A DNA stretch of 16,638 nucleotides from Stygibacter sp964604155 (GTDB taxonomy: Bacteria > Cloacimonadota > Cloacimonadia > Cloacimonadales > TCS61): NCBI GenBank assembly GCA_964604155.1, contig CAZRXY010000062.1, forward strand, positions 1 to 16,638, in the 5' to 3' direction. A model generated the notes under the pieces. The model worked only from the letters and a program-made list of their open reading frames with translations, searched no databases and was not told where the DNA came from. Shown here piece by piece: positions 7,917 through 14,353 of the stretch; position 1 is the stretch's first letter, and each line of letters begins with the position of its first letter. A program made the translations under genes and the position numbers.

Positions 7917-8708
7917 ATGAAGAAAAGATTTTTGAATCTCTTCATGATCATGACGATAATGCTTTTTTTGGGCATGAATTTATTTTCTGAGGAAGCAGAG
8001 CAGCCGATTTCAGAAGGAGCAGGATTGCAGGCGGAATTGATGTTTGATGAATCACCTCAGATAGGCGGATTAGAGGCTTTTGCCCGAGGAATAGTGGGGA
8101 GTGGTTTCGTAGATTTATTCTTAGATGGTGGATTTGCCATGTGGCCCATACTTGTGCTGCTCATCTGGGCAATTGCTGTGATAATATATAAATTGATAGC
8201 GTTATCTTATGCCCGTATCAATATAAATAACCTTCTGGATAAAATTGTACCTCTATTAAAAGAGAAGAAATTTCAGGAAGCTGCAGGCGTATGTGCGAGG
8301 ACGAAGGGACCTGTGGCAGCGGTCATCCATGCCGGATTGCTTAAGGCAGATCAGGGAGTGTCAGCGGTAGAGAAGGCAATGGAAAGTGCGGGAACGATCG
8401 AGATGGCGTTTCTGGAAAAGGGTTTCGTGCCGATGTCCACGGTTATAAATCTTGCGCCGATGCTTGGATTCTTTGGAACATTGGTGGGTATGATTCAGGC
8501 ATTTGATGCCATTGCTAAAGCGGGAGAAGTAGATCCCACTATTGTAGCCAGCGGAATAAATGTAGCCCTTATCACATCTGCGGCAGGACTGGCAGTTGCT
8601 ATTCCGGTGCAGTTTTTCAATAATCTGTTTCTTGGCAATGTAGATGGCTTAGTCCTTGATATGCAAAGAGGTTCGGAGAAGGTTGTGGAAACCCTGATAG
8701 AGAATTAG
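7917..8708 (+). CDS. exbB: ExbB/TolQ/MotA-family proton channel protein
   Basis: Inner-membrane channel subunit that, with ExbD, turns proton flow into movement of TonB. The 263 residues include an N-terminal hydrophobic stretch that looks like a cleavable signal (about 1-24, ending NLFSEEAEQ) and a short periplasmic segment. Three helices follow: about 71-96 (GGFAMWPILVLLIWAIAV), about 172-195 (INLAPMLGFFGTLVGMIQAF) and about 214-240 (INVALITSAAGLAVAIPVQF). The GTLVGM and LITSAAGL sequences are the family hallmarks, with the Thr residues that line the proton path. The long cytoplasmic region lies between helices 1 and 2. A strong AGGAGG motif sits 5 nt before the start. MotA and TolQ are less likely because exbD and tonB follow. 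Confidence 0.95.
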   Translation: MKKRFLNLFMIMTIMLFLGMNLFSEEAEQPISEGAGLQAELMFDESPQIGGLEAFARGIVGSGFVDLFLDGGFAMWPILVLLIWAIAVIIYKLIALSYARININNLLDKIVPLLKEKKFQEAAGVCARTKGPVAAVIHAGLLKADQGVSAVEKAMESAGTIEMAFLEKGFVPMSTVINLAPMLGFFGTLVGMIQAFDAIAKAGEVDPTIVASGINVALITSAAGLAVAIPVQFFNNLFLGNVDGLVLDMQRGSEKVVETLIEN

Positions 8709-8721
8709 CAGGGGGTGAGCG

Positions 8722-9129
8722 ATGAATTTACGCAGGAAAAGAAAGAATCTGGGCGGCATTCCGACGACATCGACCTCGGATATTTCGTTCTTGATGCTTA
8801 TTTTCTTCTTATCAACCACTACCTTTGATATCAAAAAGGGTCTTGGCTTGGTTTTGCCGCCGGCGAGTGAGCCGGGTCAGCAGAAAGCCAGGATCAAGGA
8901 AGAGAATCTTACCAAAGTACAGGTGAATAGAGATGGCATAGTGGCGGTTAATGGAGATGAAGTAGCATTAGATAACCTTGAGCGTCTTATCCGCAGCAAA
9001 GTGAAAGGCAATCCTGATATGGTAGTATCGCTGCAGACCGATAGAAGAAGTAATTATGAATACATGGTGAGAGTACTTGATCTTTTACAGGCTGCGGGAG
9101 CAGAAAAAATCTCGCTATCTACTAACTAA
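8722..9129 (+). CDS. exbD: ExbD-family biopolymer transport protein (first copy)
   Basis: A 135-residue inner-membrane protein with a short basic cytoplasmic N-terminus, one helix (about 19-36) and a periplasmic domain. The helix motif STSDISFLMLIFFL contains Asp20, the counterpart of the proton-carrying Asp of ExbD/TolR. It then reads KKGLGLVLPP, typical of the family. The periplasmic part includes VQVNRDGIVAVNGDEVAL and VVSLQTDRRSNYEYMVRVLD. The AGGGGGTGA ribosome-binding site ends a few nt before ATG. It lies 13 nt after exbB and 9 nt before a second exbD. It probably forms a mixed dimer with that protein inside the ExbB pentamer; this pairing is inference. Confidence 0.95.
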   Translation: MNLRRKRKNLGGIPTTSTSDISFLMLIFFLSTTTFDIKKGLGLVLPPASEPGQQKARIKEENLTKVQVNRDGIVAVNGDEVALDNLERLIRSKVKGNPDMVVSLQTDRRSNYEYMVRVLDLLQAAGAEKISLSTN

Positions 9130-9138
9130 GAAGGAATT

Positions 9139-9546
9139 ATGGCAAAAGTAAAACGTGGAACAAAACCGGAGACGCAGATACCAACGACATCGATGGGTGA
9201 TATATCCTTTCTCTTGCTGCTATTCTTTATGGTGAGTACGGTATTTGTGAAGGAAAGGGGATTAGAAGTGGTATTGCCCAAGGCAAGGGGAATAGAAAAG
9301 ATACCCCGCAAGAATGCATCCACTATCTATGTGAACCGTATGGGCACGATATCCATAGATGATTATGCCGTCGAGATACCACAGGTGAGCCTTGTCATGC
9401 GGCAGAAACTGGCAGAAAACATCAATATGATGACCTGTTTCAGGACAGATAAAGACACCAATTATGGCATCATGTCGGACATATTGAACCAGCTCAAGGA
9501 AGCAAACGCTCTGCGGGTGCAATTTGAAGCGAAATTATTGAGGTAA
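9139..9546 (+). CDS. exbD: ExbD-family biopolymer transport protein (second copy)
   Basis: Second ExbD, also 135 residues, with the same layout but clearly diverged sequence. The helix motif SMGDISFLLLLFFMVSTVF retains the proton-carrying Asp (Asp21), followed by KERGLEVVLPKARG. The periplasmic domain keeps the pattern IYVNRMGTISIDDYAVEI and the CFRTDKDTNYGIMSDILNQL segment. Since both copies retain the Asp, neither looks like a dead subunit. Its TAA stop overlaps the upstream possible start of tonB (TAATG), indicating translational coupling. Tandem exbD pairs are common in Bacteroidota-like TonB operons. Confidence 0.95.
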   Translation: MAKVKRGTKPETQIPTTSMGDISFLLLLFFMVSTVFVKERGLEVVLPKARGIEKIPRKNASTIYVNRMGTISIDDYAVEIPQVSLVMRQKLAENINMMTCFRTDKDTNYGIMSDILNQLKEANALRVQFEAKLLR

Positions 9547-10196
9547 TGATCATGGATAAACACTATCAAGACTGGAAAGACGTAGCCCACAGTTATTATG
9601 ACAAAGCCTTCAGTTTAGCGATATTAATAGTGCTTTTTGCATTTCTGGTATCACCAGAGATAGAGATCAAGGCTTATCAGGCGGAGGTGAAAGCTACCGA
9701 AGCGATAGATATCCCGCCGGAGATCAGAGAACGGATAAAGCCGCCGGAGACGCAGATAAAGCCCCAGATTCAGATTGTGATAGACGATCAGCTATCATCA
9801 GACGATGATGATGAAGATATCATGGAGCTGGATACAATATCGAAGACAACTTTGGATCCTTACGAGGAGATGGTGCAGCAGGAAGGCTGGGGCAGCACGC
9901 CTAAGGGATTTACGTATTATGATGATCCGCCCAAGCAATTGAATGAAGCGCCGCTGCGTTACCCTCGTTTTGCCAAAGAAAACGGCATCCAGGGAACAGT
10001 AGTACTTGAGCTTGAGGTGCTAAAGGATGGTCAGATTGGAGTAATAGAAGTGAAGAAGTCTGTATTGCCGGGTCGGGACGGATTGGATGAAGCAGCGATA
10101 GAATATGCCCGCCAGTTGGAATTTGAGCCAGCCAAGTCAAATGGCAACCCTGTAGCTGTCTGGGTGACATTTCCTGTGGGCTTCTACCTTGAATAG
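9546..10196 (+). CDS. tonB: TonB energy-transducing protein
   Basis: Periplasm-spanning protein that carries energy from ExbB/ExbD to the outer-membrane receptor. It is 216 residues from ATG 9546, or 214 from ATG 9552. The second is better spaced from GAGG at 9540-9543 (8 nt), while the first overlaps the exbD stop. Parts: a cytoplasmic N-terminus, one helix (about 21-36, FSLAILIVLFAFLVS), a linker (about 37-134), and the TonB C-terminal domain (135-216) with PLRYPRFAKENGIQGTVVLE and LEFEPAKSNGNPVAVWVTF. The linker has only a short Pro-containing part (IPPEIRERIKPPETQIKPQ). It then carries an acidic patch, DDDDEDIMELD, instead of the long Glu-Pro/Lys-Pro repeats of E. coli TonB. The adjacent receptor is the obvious partner. 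Confidence 0.93.
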   Translation: MIMDKHYQDWKDVAHSYYDKAFSLAILIVLFAFLVSPEIEIKAYQAEVKATEAIDIPPEIRERIKPPETQIKPQIQIVIDDQLSSDDDDEDIMELDTISKTTLDPYEEMVQQEGWGSTPKGFTYYDDPPKQLNEAPLRYPRFAKENGIQGTVVLELEVLKDGQIGVIEVKKSVLPGRDGLDEAAIEYARQLEFEPAKSNGNPVAVWVTFPVGFYLE

Positions 10197-10219
10197 TAAA
10201 TTAATGGAGGAATAGATAT

Positions 10220-13200
10220 ATGAAATTACTGAAACCCAGGATAATATTAATTAGCCTCATATTGCTTTTTGCCTTTGGGACGCTGTATTCCAAAGCATTG
10301 GTAGAGCCGGAATCGGGCAGGAAGCTTGACCTTATCCGTTATCATAACGTGGGGAATATCTGGTTACGCATCAGTAACTATGGATTCTTTGGTTCCGGAG
10401 GCGATATTGTGCCCGAATGGCCCTCATTGGAATACCCGGGTGGCAGCGGTATAGATTATCTCTACCGCGGGGCACTCTGGTTCGGTGCCAAAAAAATTAG
10501 AAGAAACAGTATAGGTCAAAAGCTTTACTGGGTGCCAAACCCGGAAGATGAAAATGATGTAGTCACACAGAATGATCCGGATTGGACGCCTGGCTTGAGT
10601 CTTGTGCTCGATACGCTTGTAACCGTGGGTTTTGATGGCGATCTTGATTTAAAGGAATTTTTGCCGGCATATAATCCGCTGGAGACCTCGCCTTTGGGTC
10701 AGATGTATGATGATTATAATGGTCAGGACGTGGTGATGACAACTTCTATCCGCAGGCAGCGGCGAGGAGTGGATGATGATGGAGACGGCTTGATAGACGA
10801 AGACCCGGTGGGGATGGCATTCCCTTTGCGTGCTGCAGACGAATTGCCGGTGGCATTCTCAGGATATGGCGGGGAGTATATACATAATATTTCACATAAC
10901 CATTTTGGACCCGTGGTCGAGAATGAAGAAATCTGGTTTCCGCTTGGATTTATGGATCTCTCTAAGGATCCCAGCGATGGGAATTTTTGTTTCACTCAGC
11001 CATTTGACGATGATGGGGACGGATTGATAGACGAAGATGGCTATCCGGTATCTGAGCAGGATTTCATTTGCTACTATTATGATTACAGTCCGTTTGGCAC
11101 GCCTACGGAGCGAGACTGGGGTGGGAGCAAAGGTTCTTCCAGCCATTATCCGCTCAAGGTACGCGTGAGACAGATGAGCTATCAGTGGAGCTATGAACAC
11201 ATAAAAAACCTGGTATATGTGGAATTTAATGTCACTAATATGAATTTCTCATCTACGTATCATGATACATTATATGATTGTGCCATGGGAATCTATATGG
11301 ATTCCGACGTAGGACCTCAGGCCTGGGACAATGTACACTCTGATGATGTGAGCTCCTATGTGGCAGGACCCGGCTACGAATTTGCCTATACCTATGATTT
11401 TGATGGAGATGGTGGTCTCACCACGGGATTAGTGGGTTCCAGAGTCTGTACACCAGATCCGGAAGTTTTGGAATTTGCCTGCTGGACCTGGGATGTGGGT
11501 GATGGACCTGATGACAGGAACCCGCGTAACCTGAATCCTACGGGTAGTACGGCAAATGAAAAATACTGGCTGCTCACCAATCGCAATCCTAATGAAGATA
11601 AATATACCTCGCTGCGAGATTTTCCTAATGCTCAGATTGCTACAGGCGGAATAGATACAAGATATCTCTTTGGTTTCTATGGAGCACAGCCGGGTTCTGC
11701 GGAGTATGACGAAACGAATGACGAGGGCATTTATCATAAACGCTGGAATCTGCCTCCGGGAAAGACGATGAAGATCGTGGTAGCAGTATTTCCGGGAGAA
11801 ACCCGGCTTGACCTGATGCAAACCTCTATACATGCCAAGGATACATACGGGCAGGCACAGGATTTGATCACTGTAACCCAGCCAGATACATTTATACACT
11901 ATATCCCGCCGGAGCCGCCGGAGATTCCTATGATGTTTGGCGAGCTTACGCCGGATGGCAATCAGATCAAAGTGTATTGGGATAACCGATCAGAAATAGA
12001 TAATGTAGATACAAAGACCGTGAAACCGCAGCAGATCGGCTGGCAGGAGACGGATTCACTTTCTACATTAAACAGCCATATCAGCGTCTGGTACGATAAC
12101 ATAGATGATATTCAGAACTTGTGTCCGCCGGAATTTGCACCCTTTATCTGGGATGCGGATGCGGGAGAATATCTTAATGAGCCGGCAAATAGAAACGTCA
12201 ATGCCTACGTGAACCCCTGGGTGGGCTACCGTTTGCGTCACGATTTTCAGGGTTATGCTTTGTGGGGACGCTCTGGCAGCGGTTCTCAGGAATTCTGGAT
12301 GCAAAAAGGCAGATGGGATAAATTGGAAACCGATCAGGACCATGAGGACTATTTAGTTAATTATGATACTGATAAATTTATAGATTTCGGTGGATATCTG
12401 GGAATAGAAAAAGGATTACCTGATCCTCATCCTATAAGCGAAGAAGACCTTAATTATTATCATTTTGACGAGCAATACAGGCTGGTGCCCTATACGATAG
12501 ATGATCTAAATGCCGGGATCACTATTTATGGCAAACCGCTTTATAACTGGGAGATGGATATAGAGACTGCCACACAATTAGCTGTGGGCTTGAGTCATTC
12601 TGATGAAGCACTATTATTTAAGCATCCTGAAGTGCCGGAAGCTGTATATCTGGAGCTTTATGATGACAGATTAATACCACTGGCGGAGCATCTGGGACAA
12701 AGCAATATAGATGATGAAGAAAAGATACAGCAATTGCGAGAAAACAGGCTTTCCCGCAGGTATTACGAAGAGACCATCAATAATCCGCCAAAGGGAATAG
12801 AATATTACGTAGCTGTGACATCCTGGGATAGAGGAATGCCCTCGCTGGATATACCGGTGCTGGAATCTGCCCGTGATGAAGATGCAAATATGAAGATATT
12901 TTTCCCGGGACCCACAGGCAGCAGCGAGATGGATAATATCTATGTAGTGCCCAATCCCTATATAGGCTTCAGTAAATTTGACGGGAAAAGAGATAAGGAC
13001 GATAAAGGTGATAAGAGCAGGCGTCTTTGGTTTGTGAACCTGCCCCAGAAATGTACAATAAAGATATGGACTCTGGCAGGAGACCTGGTAGATGAATTTG
13101 AGCATAATGGTGATGAATATTATGAAGATATCATCTCTGTATCCAAAGCTGCTCAATCTGCCCAGGCTGCCGGAGGTATTCATGCCTGGGACCTCTTATC

Positions 13201-13300
13201 CAGACATAATCAGATAATTGCACCGGGTGTGTATCTCTTCTCTGTGATAGAAAAAGATTCCGGTGATAAAAAAGTCGGCAAGTTCGTTGTCATAAAGTAG
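10220..13300 (+). CDS. Large secreted protein with FlgD/type-IX-like C-terminal domain
   Basis: A 1026-residue exported protein. It has a signal peptide (about 1-25, with IILISLILLFAFG) and an aromatic N-terminal region with NIWLRISNYGFFGSGGD and the striking LEYPGGSGIDYLYRGALWFG. Large proteins of FCB-related phyla carry similar segments, from memory. It has no catalytic motif I recognise. DDDGDGLIDED occurs twice (185-195, 263-273), like thrombospondin type 3 calcium sites. A proline-rich hinge (PPEPPEIPMMFGELTPDG) leads to a possible fibronectin-III-like part. The C-terminal ~120 residues (from 905, VVPNPYIGFSKF) resemble a FlgD-Ig/type IX sorting domain, ending VGKFVVIK. That domain holds an unusual charged insert, KRDKDDKGDKSRR. 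GGAGG lies 9 nt before ATG. It sits between tonB and a PorV-like gene, which suggests surface display or secretion. Function unknown; a structural or binding role is the likeliest inference. Confidence 0.85.
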   Translation: MKLLKPRIILISLILLFAFGTLYSKALVEPESGRKLDLIRYHNVGNIWLRISNYGFFGSGGDIVPEWPSLEYPGGSGIDYLYRGALWFGAKKIRRNSIGQKLYWVPNPEDENDVVTQNDPDWTPGLSLVLDTLVTVGFDGDLDLKEFLPAYNPLETSPLGQMYDDYNGQDVVMTTSIRRQRRGVDDDGDGLIDEDPVGMAFPLRAADELPVAFSGYGGEYIHNISHNHFGPVVENEEIWFPLGFMDLSKDPSDGNFCFTQPFDDDGDGLIDEDGYPVSEQDFICYYYDYSPFGTPTERDWGGSKGSSSHYPLKVRVRQMSYQWSYEHIKNLVYVEFNVTNMNFSSTYHDTLYDCAMGIYMDSDVGPQAWDNVHSDDVSSYVAGPGYEFAYTYDFDGDGGLTTGLVGSRVCTPDPEVLEFACWTWDVGDGPDDRNPRNLNPTGSTANEKYWLLTNRNPNEDKYTSLRDFPNAQIATGGIDTRYLFGFYGAQPGSAEYDETNDEGIYHKRWNLPPGKTMKIVVAVFPGETRLDLMQTSIHAKDTYGQAQDLITVTQPDTFIHYIPPEPPEIPMMFGELTPDGNQIKVYWDNRSEIDNVDTKTVKPQQIGWQETDSLSTLNSHISVWYDNIDDIQNLCPPEFAPFIWDADAGEYLNEPANRNVNAYVNPWVGYRLRHDFQGYALWGRSGSGSQEFWMQKGRWDKLETDQDHEDYLVNYDTDKFIDFGGYLGIEKGLPDPHPISEEDLNYYHFDEQYRLVPYTIDDLNAGITIYGKPLYNWEMDIETATQLAVGLSHSDEALLFKHPEVPEAVYLELYDDRLIPLAEHLGQSNIDDEEKIQQLRENRLSRRYYEETINNPPKGIEYYVAVTSWDRGMPSLDIPVLESARDEDANMKIFFPGPTGSSEMDNIYVVPNPYIGFSKFDGKRDKDDKGDKSRRLWFVNLPQKCTIKIWTLAGDLVDEFEHNGDEYYEDIISVSKAAQSAQAAGGIHAWDLLSRHNQIIAPGVYLFSVIEKDSGDKKVGKFVVIK

Positions 13301-13310
13301 GGGGTGAAAC

Positions 13311-14336
13311 ATGAAAAAGAAAATATTGATAATCACTTTAGTTATTTTGTTGCCGCTGTTGCTGTCTGCAGAGATATTTCCCAAGGTAGGCACGGCAGGA
13401 GTTCAATTCCTCAAACTGGGAGTAGATGCCCGGGCAATAGGAATGGGAGAAGCCTATACAGCGGTAACGGATGACATCTCTTCAGTTTACTGGAACCCCG
13501 CAGGACTATCATTAAAGGTGCAAAACCAGGTATTTTATTCACACACGGAATGGCTGGCGGGCATCATGCACGAATATTTTGCAGTTTCACGCTATTATGA
13601 TATTGGCACGCTTGCCTTTAGTATTTCATTTTTGCACATGGATTATATGGAAGTGACTACGGAAGAGCAATTTGGGCCTACAGGCGAAACCTTTACCTGC
13701 TATGATCTGGCGGCCGGGCTCACTTATTCTTACAGGTTCACCGATAAATTTTCCTTTGGGCTCACTGCCAAGTATATCAGAGAAGAGCTTGATGAATATC
13801 CGGCTAATGGAGTTGCGGTAGATTTGGGTTCATTATATAATACCGGCTGGAAGAATATCACAATCGGCATGGCAATGCGTAATTTTGGACCGGATATGGA
13901 ATTTAATATCGATGAAGACGGCGATGGTTTGTATGATGAAGATCCTTTTGATCTTCTGGATAATGATGGCGATGGCTTGATTGATGAAGACAGAGAAGAA
14001 ATGCCCTTTAAACTGCCGATGAATTTCTCGCTGGGTATTTCCGGAGACCTCTATCGAGACGAAGCCTCCAGCCTGATAGCTTCTCTGCAATTGGATAGCT
14101 ACGTTGACCGTCAGGAAACTTATAACCTTGGTGCCGAATACAAGATAGGGAAATTCAGTCTCAGATCGGGATACCAGTTCCGGTATGACGCTGCCGGATT
14201 TAATGCCGGAATGGGTTTTGTGATACCCACCAGGTCATTTATCGTGATGCTGGACTATTCTTATTCGGATTACGGTGATCTTACAGAATCTTTAATGGAA
14301 ACCCCTCACCGCTTTACGGTGAAACTATTTTACTAA
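13311..14336 (+). CDS. PorV/PorQ-like (UPF0164) outer-membrane beta-barrel protein
   Basis: A 341-residue exported protein with a signal peptide (1 to about 20, LPLLLSA) and the conserved N-terminal signature of the PorV/PorQ/UPF0164 group: GTAGVQFLKLGVDARAIGMG (27-46) and DDISSVYWNPAGLS (54-67). The rest is amphipathic strand-rich sequence ending in an aromatic residue (FTVKLFY), as expected for a FadL-like barrel. In type IX secretion, PorV binds the C-terminal sorting domain of cargo and shuttles it to the surface attachment complex. The two flanking genes encode sorting-domain proteins, which fits. An Asp-rich segment at 201-227, with DEDGDGLYDEDP and DNDGDGLIDED, looks like an inserted calcium-binding loop. 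The start follows AGGGGGTGA, which overlaps the upstream stop codon. PorQ or a generic UPF0164 protein cannot be excluded. Confidence 0.85.
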   Translation: MKKKILIITLVILLPLLLSAEIFPKVGTAGVQFLKLGVDARAIGMGEAYTAVTDDISSVYWNPAGLSLKVQNQVFYSHTEWLAGIMHEYFAVSRYYDIGTLAFSISFLHMDYMEVTTEEQFGPTGETFTCYDLAAGLTYSYRFTDKFSFGLTAKYIREELDEYPANGVAVDLGSLYNTGWKNITIGMAMRNFGPDMEFNIDEDGDGLYDEDPFDLLDNDGDGLIDEDREEMPFKLPMNFSLGISGDLYRDEASSLIASLQLDSYVDRQETYNLGAEYKIGKFSLRSGYQFRYDAAGFNAGMGFVIPTRSFIVMLDYSYSDYGDLTESLMETPHRFTVKLFY

Positions 14337-14353
14337 AATCTTAGGAGGATAAT

